64,000 nucleotides of DNA from Puniceicoccaceae bacterium (GCA_018402305.1 JAGYJE010000001.1:1-64000), one strand, 5' to 3'. Counted from the first letter of the stretch, positions 35,539 to 45,260 are shown. Numbers and translations are program-made. The notes: generated by a model from the letters alone, not told the origin.

Positions 35539-36234
35539 ATGAATCTCTTTCTCGCTCCAACCCAAATCGAATTGAGTCAGCAGGCACTCCGGACGGGCCT
35601 CTTTTCCCGGATCGTCACCAATCCGGATTGTATTGCAGGATTCCAAAAAAAGCCTATGGAGGTAATGCAGGATCTTGTTTCGCTTGGTGTTAGCACCGCT
35701 TACTACATGATCAGGGAAGATAGTGTCGATGCTATGAAATCAGAGGTCGAAGGCCTGCTTGAAATCGACAAGGTCAAAGTAGGAGTCAAGATTGCCTTAA
35801 CTCCGAACGGCATGGAAGTTGTAGAATGGCTTCGGCATGAACAACCGGACGCTGAAATCATGGCAACCTGCATTGCAACGCCGTCGCACGTCTGCCTTGC
35901 CAGCGCATTGGGCGTTCGCTGGATAACTCCCTGGGGCAGTCTCCAGCAAAAATCGGGAGGTCCCGGACGCGACCAGGTAATCAAGGATATGCAGAACTGC
36001 CTGACGGGAATCAAAAGCAATACTCAACTGGTTGTTGGTATTACTTCCGGTCCGGAACTCGCGGCATTGGCAATGATGGGAATCAACTCCGCGTTTGTTT
36101 GGGACAAAGACGTTCCAAATCTTATCGAAAGCCCATGGACCCGGAAAGCGCTCGCGACTTTCGAGACTGCATGGGCAAAGTTGGATGATGCAACCGGAAC
36201 CGGTGACACTGCAAATCGTGAGAGTAGTTATTAA
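35539..36234 (+). CDS. Transaldolase/fructose-6-phosphate aldolase-like protein
   Basis: A 231-residue TIM-barrel protein of the transaldolase superfamily (Fsa/TalC type by length). The Schiff-base lysine is Lys84 in VGVKIALTPNGM, which corresponds to the K-I-P-T strand of the family. The strands LVSLGVSTAYYMI, ASALGVRWITPWGS and LAALAMMGINSAFVW follow the barrel order. It would cleave or form a keto-sugar (dihydroxyacetone or phosphate donor); the exact substrate is unknown. It lies 63 bp behind the small ORF and 13 bp ahead of the FAD oxidoreductase gene, in the PocR/AraC operon. Confidence 0.8.
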   Translation: MNLFLAPTQIELSQQALRTGLFSRIVTNPDCIAGFQKKPMEVMQDLVSLGVSTAYYMIREDSVDAMKSEVEGLLEIDKVKVGVKIALTPNGMEVVEWLRHEQPDAEIMATCIATPSHVCLASALGVRWITPWGSLQQKSGGPGRDQVIKDMQNCLTGIKSNTQLVVGITSGPELAALAMMGINSAFVWDKDVPNLIESPWTRKALATFETAWAKLDDATGTGDTANRESSY

Positions 36235-36247
36235 ACCTTATATCCCT

Positions 36248-37810
36248 ATGGAAGAATCCAATTCAACCCGCCTCCCATTCACCGACGCTAGCTACGATGT
36301 GATTGTCTATGGTGCCACACCGGGGGGTATCGCCGGAGCTCTCTCTGCAGCTCGTGGCGGTGCACGCACACTTCTGCTCTCGACTGATCGGTGGATCGGT
36401 GGAATGAGTGCATCGGGGCTTTGCACGACGGACGCTGTCAGACGCGAGGCATTCGGTGGGGTGTTACTCGAATTTGTTGGCAAGGTACGCAGTCACTATG
36501 CATCTGTTTACGGTGAGGACAGTGAGGAATACAAACTATGTCGCGAAGGCTGGTGGTATGAACCACATGTGGCGTCCCGGGTGTTCGAAGACATGACGGA
36601 ATCCCAGGAAAGGCTGGATGTTTGGAAATCGGCGCTTGTGCATTCGGTTAATGTAGAAGAGCGCAACTTGAATTATATCGAGGTGGGAAAGGATGGTCAC
36701 TCCGATACTTACCGCATCACCGGGCGTACTTTTATTGATGCTACCTATGAAGGTGACCTCGCCGCACTGGCAGGCGTTCCGTTTCGGGTGGCCCGTGAAG
36801 CGCGCCTGGATTTTGGTGAATCATTGGCTGGTGTGGTTTACTTTGATTGGAAGACCGGGCGTCTCCTGACTGAAAGCACGGGCGAATCCCACTCGGGAAT
36901 CCAGGCTTACTGCTATCGCCACACTCTCACCGATAATCCTGAAAACCAGGTCCTCGTTCCAAAGCCGGAGTATTACGAGGACCTACTGCCCGCTTATTTG
37001 CCATTGCTGGATGATATCGCCGAAGGTCGTGTCAAATCCATGGAGGACGTGACAATGACAAATGTCTTACCAAACAGAAAGCTGGATGCCAATGGTCAGA
37101 TTGAAGGGCTCACAAGTTTCAATCTGCCCGGCGAAAATTGGGCTTACCCCGAGGCCACATCACATCAACGAGGCATCATCCGGCAACGACATCGCTTACA
37201 CTCGCACGGCATGATATACTTTATGCAGAACGACAAGCGGGTTCCGGAATTTATCCGGGGACAATTCAATCGCTGGCATTTCTGCGCGGACGAATACCCC
37301 GACAACGCGAACCAACCCCACCAGCTGTATATTCGGCAAGCTCGTCGAATCGTTGGCCGAATAACTCTAAGCCAGCACGATTACACCATTGCGTCGGGTT
37401 GTCTCAGTACTCCAAAACACATCGATGCGATTGCTGTGGCGGAACATAGTTTCGATATTCACCCCTGTCAGTCGCGGGCTGCGGCAGTCAATGGTTTTGC
37501 CGAGGGCGTACTTTGGTATCCAAACAAGGCCGATGGTCCAGCTCAGCCCGGGCAAGTGCCCTATCGTGCCATGCTGCCGGAGCATTTGGACAACTTGCTC
37601 GTACCGGTGGCCCTTAGCGCCACGCATGTGGCGTTTAGTGTGCTTCGGATGGAGCCGGTTTGGATGGCGACCGGTCAGGCCGCCGGGCTGGCGGCAGCGA
37701 TGGCCCTTCAGACCAGAACTCAGGCTGCCAATATTATCGTCGCTGATCTGCAGAAGGAGCTATTAAGCAAAGGACAGATTATTGATTTTTCGGATCAGCT
37801 TGAGAGTTAA
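36248..37810 (+). CDS. FAD-dependent oxidoreductase (FAD_oxidored family)
   Basis: A 520-residue flavoprotein. The N-terminal Rossmann motif DVIVYGATPGGIAGALSAAR (residues about 16-35) is followed by LLLSTDRWIGGMSASGLCTTD, the pattern of secreted or cytoplasmic FAD_oxidored proteins found in planctomycete and verrucomicrobial glycan loci. The C-terminal MATGQAAGLAAAMAL is the second FAD-contact segment. No leader peptide is evident. I use ATG 36248, since upstream codons of the open frame lie inside the preceding gene. It presumably oxidises a sugar-derived alcohol or amine; not determinable. It overlaps nothing and is followed 8 bp later by the six-hairpin gene. Confidence 0.88.
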   Translation: MEESNSTRLPFTDASYDVIVYGATPGGIAGALSAARGGARTLLLSTDRWIGGMSASGLCTTDAVRREAFGGVLLEFVGKVRSHYASVYGEDSEEYKLCREGWWYEPHVASRVFEDMTESQERLDVWKSALVHSVNVEERNLNYIEVGKDGHSDTYRITGRTFIDATYEGDLAALAGVPFRVAREARLDFGESLAGVVYFDWKTGRLLTESTGESHSGIQAYCYRHTLTDNPENQVLVPKPEYYEDLLPAYLPLLDDIAEGRVKSMEDVTMTNVLPNRKLDANGQIEGLTSFNLPGENWAYPEATSHQRGIIRQRHRLHSHGMIYFMQNDKRVPEFIRGQFNRWHFCADEYPDNANQPHQLYIRQARRIVGRITLSQHDYTIASGCLSTPKHIDAIAVAEHSFDIHPCQSRAAAVNGFAEGVLWYPNKADGPAQPGQVPYRAMLPEHLDNLLVPVALSATHVAFSVLRMEPVWMATGQAAGLAAAMALQTRTQAANIIVADLQKELLSKGQIIDFSDQLES

Positions 37811-37817
37811 AAATACC

Positions 37818-39824
37818 ATGCACCATTATAAAACCATGCATTCTTCACTAGTATCTCCCCTTGCCACCAGCATTTTTCACAGGCACTCCGTTCTCGAGAT
37901 CAATCAGCCCAATCCTTTGGGGGAGTGGTCGACACCCTCCGGGTACTTGGCCGGCAGTATAGCCGAAGAGCAGGCGCCGGATCGCTCAACTTATAAGCTC
38001 GAGATTAGGGCAGAAAAGGAGCTAAGTGATGTTCAAATTCGCCAAAGCTTCAGCATCGATCTCGATTGGAAAAGCTATGTGATTGCTCCGGGAGCGATGT
38101 ATGATGGCAATCGATTTGTGGTTTCGCCCCAGCCCTACTGCCCTTATCTGCTCACCGAGGGAGTATCGCCGGAGGGTCCCATCGTTCAGGCGGACATCCC
38201 CCGCCTTTCATCGGATACCTCGTATTATGTGGAGTATGCCGCCAATGCACTTACGATTCCAGCCATTGGGATCTATGACCCATTGAAGCAGCTCGGATGC
38301 ACGATCCGCTTGCCGATCTATGGCGATTGGGGCGTGACGGGAGTGAACATAAAGACCTTGCCTGGCCGCTCTATTGAGATTGAAATCACGTTACCCGTCC
38401 GGCGTGAAAAAAGGTATCGATTCTGTGACTGGATTTCAGCAGAAGATACTGAATCGGGTGTTAGCCTCCTCGCTGGCCAGCGATTGGTTTGTCCGCTTAC
38501 GTTTGAGGTCTTCGCGGCACCAAATGTTTCCAGTCTGGTGAAAAGATTAGCGGATATTGGCTTTGCCTCTCTCGGAAGTCAGCCACGAGTAAATTGCATC
38601 ACCTTTGAAGCAGCTGCAGAGTCTATTGAGCGAAAATATGACGATAATAACTGGGACGAAGCGCACGGATTTTATTGGTCCGGCCTTAAAAGTCAGACAC
38701 CGTACCCCTTGCAAACCGGCTGGGTCGGTGGTGGCGCCGCATTTTATGCAATGACCTTGTCGTCTGACAGTAAAAGACGCGCCCGGGCCAGAAGAATGAT
38801 CGATTTTATATGCCGCGGGGGAATTTCTCCCAGTGGATACTTTCATGGAATGTTCGACGGAAAGGAATGGAGGAGTTTCGGAGTTAAGCGCTCCGGCTGC
38901 CGTGCCTTCTCCTTGATTCGACGCCCGATGGATTGCACGCTGGGGCTTTTAAAATCATTTGCAGTTTTTCGGGAAAGAGACGAATCCATCGAAGAAGTCT
39001 GGCATCAGGCTGCCAGATCCAATCTGAATGCTGCGGTTGCGACCGTTGAGAAGTTTGGTCACCTCGGCTACACGGTTGATTTTGATACGGGTGACATTCT
39101 CTGGGGGGACAGTACCTGCGGCGCTTTTGGAATTGAGCCATTGGTCCGCGGATACAGCTATTTTGGCGATGCAAAGTACTTGCAAGCGGCTCGGAAGCTG
39201 GCTGAGTTTTACGTCGGTCGTTTTCTCCACAAGGGGTATACATGCGGTGGTGTGGGCGATGCACTGATGGCCGTCGACTCTGAAAGCTGCTACGCACTGC
39301 TTTCGGGCTTAGTGCATTTGCATGAGATCACGCATGAGGATCAACATCTTGAGTGGGCACGTGAGGCCGGGTATTTATTTGCTACATGGGTTCTATGGTA
39401 TGATGCCGACTTGCCTGCCTCCTCACCTCTCGGAAGTCTCGGAATCCAAGCTCGGGGCGCGGTTTTTGCCAACACTCAAAATTCTCACGGCGCTCCTGGA
39501 ATTTGCGTAGCATCGGGAGCCGCATTGCTGATGCTGTTTGAGCAGACAGGGGAGGAAATTTTCCTTAGAATGGTGGAAAATATCGCTCAGTGTATTCCTC
39601 AAATGATAGTAAAGGAGGGGCAGGAGCACGTATGGGGAGAACTGCCGCCAGGCAGTATCAGCGAAAGACTGATGTCTATGGATGGTATGGAGCGATGTGG
39701 AGCGACTGCAAGGTTGAGCACATTTGCGGAGTTGAGTCTTCTTCTGACCGTGCGAGAATTACCCAAAGTCTACCGGAGCGCTGACAAAGGGATGGAGGCC
39801 TTTTTTGATGCAAGCCCAGATTAA
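37818..39824 (+). CDS. Six-hairpin glycosidase-like protein of the PocR/AraC operon
   Basis: A 668-residue protein with no signal peptide. The N-terminal part (residues about 20-230) is beta-rich. The (alpha/alpha)6 part starts about residue 265 (AESIERKYDDNNWDEAHGFYWSG) and includes TPYPLQTGWVGGGAAFYAMTL, DILWGDSTCGAFGIEPLVRG and CASGAALLMLFEQTGEE, typical for unsaturated-glucuronyl-hydrolase or GH-family barrels. I cannot fix the family. Start choices are 37818 (MHHYKTM) or 37836 (MHSSL). The stop lies inside the ROK gene start (17-bp overlap), so the genes are coupled. Confidence 0.7.
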   Translation: MHHYKTMHSSLVSPLATSIFHRHSVLEINQPNPLGEWSTPSGYLAGSIAEEQAPDRSTYKLEIRAEKELSDVQIRQSFSIDLDWKSYVIAPGAMYDGNRFVVSPQPYCPYLLTEGVSPEGPIVQADIPRLSSDTSYYVEYAANALTIPAIGIYDPLKQLGCTIRLPIYGDWGVTGVNIKTLPGRSIEIEITLPVRREKRYRFCDWISAEDTESGVSLLAGQRLVCPLTFEVFAAPNVSSLVKRLADIGFASLGSQPRVNCITFEAAAESIERKYDDNNWDEAHGFYWSGLKSQTPYPLQTGWVGGGAAFYAMTLSSDSKRRARARRMIDFICRGGISPSGYFHGMFDGKEWRSFGVKRSGCRAFSLIRRPMDCTLGLLKSFAVFRERDESIEEVWHQAARSNLNAAVATVEKFGHLGYTVDFDTGDILWGDSTCGAFGIEPLVRGYSYFGDAKYLQAARKLAEFYVGRFLHKGYTCGGVGDALMAVDSESCYALLSGLVHLHEITHEDQHLEWAREAGYLFATWVLWYDADLPASSPLGSLGIQARGAVFANTQNSHGAPGICVASGAALLMLFEQTGEEIFLRMVENIAQCIPQMIVKEGQEHVWGELPPGSISERLMSMDGMERCGATARLSTFAELSLLLTVRELPKVYRSADKGMEAFFDASPD

Positions 39825-40797
39825 ATCATCAGTCGTGCAGGGGAAACTGAGTTCATCACACACAATTGTGGGTGTTGATATTGGTGGAACCAAGACTGCG
39901 GTCAGCGTTCTTGAGAGGAATGAGCCAGTGCGCGAAGTAGAGCGATTTACCACAAGGGGATCGTCGGAAACCCTCGCAAGGATTATCGCCCTGATCAAGG
40001 GGATCGATATACAGCCTCCCTTTAGTATCGGGATATCCTGTGGCACATTGGGGGCCAATCGCGGACTCATTACAAAAGCCCCGAATCTTCCCGGATGGGA
40101 TGATGTTCCGATTGTGGATCTTCTCTCCTCTGAGTTTGGCGCAGAAGCATTTTTGTTGAATGATGCGAAGGCATGTGCACTGGCAGAATGGATCTTTGGA
40201 GCAGGGCAGGGCTGCCAGCACATGGCTTTTTTGACTGCCGGGACGGGCATGGGAGCTGGGTTGATTCTTAATGGAGAACTCTATCTGGGCACGGGCAACG
40301 CAGGCGAGGTGGGGCATATCCGACTTGCTGAGTCAGGCCCGTGGGGGCATGGGAAGTTAGGCTCATTTGAGGGTTTTTGCAGTGGTGGGGGCATCGGTCG
40401 ATTGGCAGACTTACGTATTAGAGACATCGTCAGACAGGGAGGCAAGATGCCGCTTCGAGCCGAGACGGCTGAGCTAACAGCGAAGGATGTGATTGCCGCG
40501 GCCAGGAAGGGAAACAACTTTGCGATCAATATCCTCGGCGAGTCGGGTACCTACCTTGGTCAGGCTCTTTCGATTTTAGTGGACGTTTTGGGTCTTGAAA
40601 GAATCGTGCTGGGGAGCATCTACCTGCGGGCTCAGGATTGGCTGGAGCCAGCTATGCGCAAGGCGCTGCATGCGGAGGCTCTGCCGGATTCACTCCGTGT
40701 ATGCGAGATCCTCCCTGCTGCTTTGGGTGAGGGTATTGGCAATTATGGCGCGATTGCCGTTGCGCAATATGGGTTGCGAGGCCAGATCGCGACTTAG
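39808..40797 (+). CDS. ROK family sugar kinase-like protein without the zinc-binding Cys motif
   Basis: A 329-residue ROK-family protein. The phosphate-1 motif VGVDIGGTKTAVSV is at about residues 20-35, the catalytic Asp is in LNDAKACALAEW, and phosphate-2 is AGTGMGAGL. The canonical zinc-binding stretch GH-x10-C-x-C-G-x2-G-C-x-E is replaced by GHIRLAESGPWGHGKLGSFEG, so the three cysteines are gone while His and Glu remain. Intact ROK sugar kinases normally need this zinc site; this member may use another fold solution or have lost kinase activity. No HTH is present, so it is not a ROK repressor. ATG 39808 is used; TTG is one codon earlier. Confidence 0.85.
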   Translation: MQAQIKSSVVQGKLSSSHTIVGVDIGGTKTAVSVLERNEPVREVERFTTRGSSETLARIIALIKGIDIQPPFSIGISCGTLGANRGLITKAPNLPGWDDVPIVDLLSSEFGAEAFLLNDAKACALAEWIFGAGQGCQHMAFLTAGTGMGAGLILNGELYLGTGNAGEVGHIRLAESGPWGHGKLGSFEGFCSGGGIGRLADLRIRDIVRQGGKMPLRAETAELTAKDVIAAARKGNNFAINILGESGTYLGQALSILVDVLGLERIVLGSIYLRAQDWLEPAMRKALHAEALPDSLRVCEILPAALGEGIGNYGAIAVAQYGLRGQIAT

Positions 40798-40840
40798 TAG
40801 GTGCGAAGGCATTCAGGTGAATATTCAACAGGCATCCTCT

Positions 40841-40929
40841 AGAAACGTATCGAAGCTATTTTGCGCGTTTATGGACGGCACCCATAGGGTTTCCCTTCCA
40901 AGGAATCATGCAGATTTGGTCACAGTTTT
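40841..40929. repeat. Orphan 89-bp copy B of the Verru_Chthon A gene start
   Basis: Collinear with 21713-21801, but the ATG seen there is CTAG here, so the copy cannot start a gene. It is followed at 40957 by an unrelated leader-like sequence. It marks a past rearrangement or a second, lost Verru_Chthon A gene. No terminal repeats are visible. Confidence 0.85.
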
Positions 40930-40956
40930 TCACATCGACACGAGCGAATGAATTTT

Positions 40957-43690
40957 ATGATCCCGAATAAAAAGACTCTCATTATCCTATTCTTATTTGC
41001 TCTTGCGGCGTCATTATAAAACGCCCGCCCGGGGGGAATCGTTGACGCGTCTCGGGGGCAAGGAGATCGATGCCGGGGTGGCTTTGCCGGCGGAAACTGA
41101 GATGACCGCGTCCTTGCCTACGGGGAGCGACCCGGTGACGGAAATATCCCCCGCCATGCCGGACATCTACGACTTCAGCTTTCCGCATTCCGAGAAACTT
41201 GAATTGAGCGAGCGGGGCATTCATGAACTGCGTTTGGCTACCGGGATGGGAAACACCACGCTTCGGCTCGAGGGTGAGAATCTAGGCGACTACTGTGTGA
41301 CTTTCCAGAATGGGCCCTTCACTGCCTGGTGCCGCAACTTGAAGGAAGCGTGGTTCTACATTCCACCCAACGCTCTGGAATTAACCTTTTCCGGAGAGGG
41401 GATCTTGGTTCGCGATGATCGCGGAGTGCAGGTCTATCCCGAGAGCGAGACGGCACCGCTCAAGTCGGTCTCAACGATCGGGATCGAACGCCGCGAGGTG
41501 TTGTGGAAAGTGGAATTTATCCAAAAAAACTGGAGCTTTCAGGCGGACGGCATTCCGGTCATCCTGACGGAGAGCCCGGACTTCGCCCGGCGGCTGGAGG
41601 CGGGGATTGTCCGCATGGCGGACGGCACTGTCGTCGCCCATCGGTTTCAGGAGCGGGCGCTTGCCTGGATTACCTGGGCACTCGCCCCCGGGCGCGTGGG
41701 GGACACGGCCGAGCTTTTGGCCTTGCTTTATTATGAGCCCGAAAACTTCACCTTTCAGGATGTTCGTGATTACCAGCGTCCCCGCGGAGCTTACGGAATG
41801 TATCCGCATTTGAAGTTCGCCCTCTAAGAGCAGCTGCTCGACCCGAACAATCACTGGGGCGGTACGATTGGCAAGGTGATCTGGGAGCCGCGATTGGCGG
41901 CACAGACACCGCTTGAGCGCTTGGGATTATCTGCGGCATACCCCCGGCGTGAGCGGGCAGGGGCACGGCGGGATTTCTCTGCAAGCCTATGCCCCGTCGC
42001 TGGCCCAGGCCTATCATTTGAAGGCAGGCTACAATGCCTTCGAGGGCAAGGAGGCCTTGCTCTATCGGGCCGCCGCGGCGGCGCTGCGCGATCTCATGGC
42101 GATCACCGAATAGGACATTCTGCCGAATTCGGGCGCGGCGATGAGCACTTACTCGGGCTTTCCCTCGTTCGTCTTCGGAGCGCGCCATTTCGAGGAGTTC
42201 GCCCTCGTTGCGCCGCACATGCCCGAGGCGCTCCGCACTGTGTGGACGGACGGTCTGCGGCATCTGGCCGACCGCTACTGGGCTGAAGGACTGGTCAGCA
42301 CCCGCAACCAAAGCGCCCATTTCATCAAAGTCTTCCAACAGTTGGCCGACGGGAGCGGAGATCCGGTGGATGCCGCCATCGCTCGGGCCTACGCGCATCG
42401 TTTTATCCGTGGCATGGCCGGGGCCGGCTACCCGCCGGAAGCCGGTGGGGTGCCGGGGACCTACAGCGGGATCTCCCATTTCTACATGGGCATCTATTAT
42501 CGACTTACGGGCGACCCGGCCATGCGGGATGCGCTCGCCCGCTCCTATCGGTTCTACAACCACGCCAGTGCCCCCGAACCGGACGGTCAGGCTTACACCG
42601 GCTTCAACTATTCCAGCCGGGTGGCTATCGGCATTTCATGCCGAGCAATACCAGGGTGCCCGCGCCTTTGCCGGCGATGACGTACCGGAAGTCGCCCTCT
42701 GGGCGGGGGCATTCCAGCCTGCCGCCGGAGAAGCGCCCCGGGACTGGCCCGAGACCGGACTGGCATCGCCGAGGTGGCCGCAACTGGCCCCCAAGCAGAT
42801 TCAATATGGCGTTCGCCCGGATGTTGGAAAGGCAGTCTGGCCAGCGGAGGAAGAGGGCTCCTTTATCCGCGATCTGGCGGGGGAGTTGATCGCGGTGAAG
42901 CGTCCCGGCTACTATGCCGCTTTCTATGTCGGACGTCCGGTCACCAGCCGTTTTTATCTCTATGGCGCGGATCGCGGATTGGATCCCATTGCCGAAAACG
43001 GCGAGGACCGTCCGGTTGATCTCTATAAGTCGGTATTGAAAGGCAAGCGAGGGAAGCGCCCAATGAATAACGGAGGCATCACCTTGTTCCAGACTCCGGG
43101 ATTCGGAAATGCCATTCTGGGAGGCCCGACCGCTTTTACCCATCACGGTCTGGTGGCGATTGGCGCGGACGCAAAGCGACATGTCGAAGATTATTTTGAA
43201 ACCAGTTATCAGCTGCAGACAGAGGAGGGCAGCCTGACCACGCGGGGTCCGATGGATGCTTTGCCCCTTCGCTACGAACGCCGCTATACCTTTCATGCTG
43301 ACGCCATCGAAGTCACGTCGGATCTGAAGGCAACGGAGGCCTTTGTGGTCGAGCGGGTTGTGGAGAACATCCCGCTGGTCGGGGGCGTCTTCAAGTTGAA
43401 AGGTGCAAACATTTCTGTCTATGGAGTGGAAGCTGTGATCGAACGCGAGGATCCCGCCATACGCCAGACCGAAGCTCGATCCAGCCTTCTACTGCTTAAC
43501 GACCAAAATGGACATGGCGTCCGACTGGTCTTTACTAAGCCGCAAAGTCTACGCATCTGCCGTAGCGGTCCGATCAGCGAAGGTGGCATTCAGCACAACC
43601 GCGTGGAAGTCGAACTTCCGGCTGAATGGTCGGCGGGTGAGCGATTTCGGTTGCGTTACTTTCTACAAGTGGCTGGAGGTAACCGGTGGC
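40957..43690 (+). pseudogene. Decayed paralogue of the 982-residue secreted protein
   Basis: Lesions are spread along a sequence closely similar to the gene at 8936-11884. The leader MIPNKKTLIILFLFALAASL ends at a TAA (41017). The next part (from about 41050, ERGIHELRLATGMGNTTLRLEG) is interrupted by TAA 41825 inside KFAL-EQLLDP. A frameshift follows near 41915 (WDYLRHTPG in a new frame). A TAG at 42112 sits in AITE-DI, where the intact gene reads AITEDEI, and another frameshift lies near 42635 (FHAEQYQGARAFAG). From there the reading is intact to about 43685 (LRYFLQVAGGN). Nothing here can be translated as one protein. It is a good calibration of how far such paralogues have drifted. Confidence 0.93.
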
Positions 43691-43734
43691 CGCCGAGCCT
43701 GAGCCCGAGTCTCCTAATCTTTCTCCGGATACGG

Positions 43735-43878
43735 GTGCGCTGCGAGCATGTCTTCGGGCGGATGAGCCAGATGGCGATGGACCGCTTGCGAACCATCGGT
43801 CTGCTGCGAGCCGAACAGCACAACGGCCTCTGCAATCTCGTTTACAATACGGACCGCTATGCCTTCCTGTGCCGGTGA
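43735..43878 (+). mobile_element. C-terminal remnant of an IS5-type transposase
   Basis: The last 47 codons before TGA 43876 read VRCEHVFGRMSQMAMDRLRT, then GLLRAEQHNGLCNLVYNTDR. This matches the conserved C-terminus of IS4/IS5-type transposases (R-x-VEH-FG ... N-x-L...N-L). Upstream the frame belongs to the decayed paralogue, so most of the element is gone. A GC-rich hairpin GGCCG-CCAAAAG-CGGCC just behind (about 43888-43906) may be an end of the element. Confidence 0.7.
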
Positions 43879-43984
43879 GAGGCGAAAAGGCCGCCAAAAG
43901 CGGCCAGAACGCCAATATCGACCATCCGAAGGTCGAAGAAAAGTGGCACCCACCAGAAATCCCTAAGCTTTATTTTTTGGTGTT

Positions 43985-44431
43985 TTATGCTTCGAATCCC
44001 TTCCGCTCGACCAGCAGTAGATGGTCGCAGACCAGGACGACCTCGCCGTGCTGGTTGTTGACCGTCAACCGCTCGTTGACGATGCCGTGGCTGGGTCGCT
44101 TGTGGTCGTGTTTGTCCACGATCTCGATATGACTGGTGATCGTGTCCCCGATGAAGACGGGTTTGATAAATCGCAGGCGATCGTAGCCGTAGGACATGGC
44201 GCGGGGGTTGATCTCGGCGGCCGTCATGCCGACGGCAACGCTGAAGATGAGGGTGCCGTGGGCGATGCGCTGGCCAAAGGATTGGGTGGCGCACCACTCG
44301 GCATCGAAATGGTGGGGATAGAGATCGCCGGTCTGGCCACCGTGCAGCACGATGTCGGCCTCGGTGATGGTCCGTCCGGTGGTTTTTCGGCTCTCGCCGA
44401 GGGTGTAATCTTCGTAGTGACGTTCTTTCAT
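43985..44431 (-). CDS. MaoC family (R)-specific enoyl-CoA hydratase-like protein
   Basis: A 148-residue hot-dog-fold protein. The hydratase-2 signature, normally D-x-N-P-x-H, reads Asp36-Leu-Tyr-Pro-His-His41 in [13 protein letters not shown], and [19 protein letters not shown] follows. These residues suggest a catalytically competent hydratase or dehydratase acting on a CoA thioester. It is on the minus strand 17 bp behind the IclR gene, so both are probably one transcript. A second MaoC gene (48727-49248) lies in the divergent operon and shares the C-terminal [17 protein letters not shown] block. Confidence 0.9.
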   Translation of the reverse strand: MKERHYEDYTLGESRKTTGRTITEADIVLHGGQTGDLYPHHFDAEWCATQSFGQRIAHGTLIFSVAVGMTAAEINPRAMSYGYDRLRFIKPVFIGDTITSHIEIVDKHDHKRPSHGIVNERLTVNNQHGEVVLVCDHLLLVERKGFEA

Positions 44432-44448
44432 GATGGGATTGGGTGGGT

Positions 44449-45207
44449 TCAGAAGCCGAGGTCGGCTTGGAGTTTGCCTGCGGTTTGGCGGAGTGCCTGT
44501 TCGATGTTGGCGAGGGTCTTGGCCTTGGGGCGGCCGGGCAGGTGGGAGACGGCGAGGGTGGCCAGAACGACATCGGGGTGGCCGACGACCACGGCAAGGT
44601 CAGTCACGCCGGGGCGTAATTGACTCGGTTCCCGCAGGAGATCGCGGTCCTGGATATCCGCCAGTTCGGCCAATACTGACTTTTGCCTGGGGGCGGATAG
44701 CTCGTTCCAGAAAGTGCCTTCCAGTCTTCGCCGCAGGGCCTCGCCCCGGTAGCGGGAGAGCAAGAGCTTGCCGGAACAGGTCTCCAGCGGATCGAACTCG
44801 GCCCCGTAGTCGAAAAAGAGCCGTATGCGTTCGCCGCCCGAACGTTGGGCGATGACGGTGAGCGTGCCTCCGTCCAGCACGCAGGCGTGGCAGGACTCGC
44901 CGAGGACGGCGGCCAGCTCCCGGAGCTGCCGGTCGACGGCCGCACGGAGGCGCTCGACCGGTGGGTGATTGTGGGAGAGCCGGAAAAGTTTGAGAGAAAG
45001 CGCGTAGTGCTTGGTCTCGGGATCGCGCCGGACATAGCCCTGCTGCTCCAGGCAGGCCAGCATGCGGTAGATCTCGTTGCGGCTGCGCCCCTGCAGTTCG
45101 GCGAGTTCCACCAGCGAGAGTGGACGCTCGCTGGCCGACAAATCCTCCAGGATGCGAAGTCCTTTTTCGAGGGCCGGAACTGCGTAGCTGGTGTTTTTTG
45201 CTTGCAT
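44449..45207 (-). CDS. IclR family transcriptional regulator of the microcompartment-linked cluster
   Basis: A 252-residue IclR-type regulator with an N-terminal winged helix (residues 8-70: [43 protein letters not shown]) and an effector domain ([23 protein letters not shown], ending in a leucine-rich IclR tail). ATG 45207 is chosen because the palindrome at 45226-45238 would otherwise lie in coding sequence. It is divergent from the ten-gene plus-strand cluster and probably controls it, sensing a deoxysugar acid, as KdgR-like family members do. Confidence 0.92.
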   Translation of the reverse strand: MQAKNTSYAVPALEKGLRILEDLSASERPLSLVELAELQGRSRNEIYRMLACLEQQGYVRRDPETKHYALSLKLFRLSHNHPPVERLRAAVDRQLRELAAVLGESCHACVLDGGTLTVIAQRSGGERIRLFFDYGAEFDPLETCSGKLLLSRYRGEALRRRLEGTFWNELSAPRQKSVLAELADIQDRDLLREPSQLRPGVTDLAVVVGHPDVVLATLAVSHLPGRPKAKTLANIEQALRQTAGKLQADLGF

Positions 45208-45225
45208 CCCTCTAAGTTGAAGCAT

Positions 45226-45238
45226 GAAACAATGTTTC
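45226..45238. promoter_or_regulatory. KdgR-like IclR operator GAAACAATGTTTC
   Basis: GAAACA-A-TGTTTC is a perfect 13-bp palindrome, 19 bp upstream of the IclR start and 23 bp upstream of the first gene of the cluster (ATG 45261). The half-sites match the known KdgR-type operator pattern TGAAAC-n-GTTTCA of IclR regulators for sugar-acid degradation. Confidence 0.65.
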
Positions 45239-45260
45239 GTCAATAAACAAAAAATGTCGT

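Noticed and set aside
43857-44597. 246-codon minus-strand frame over the MaoC gene
   Set aside because: It is Arg/His/Pro-rich and read in a frame overlapping both the MaoC and IclR genes, which are clearly real.
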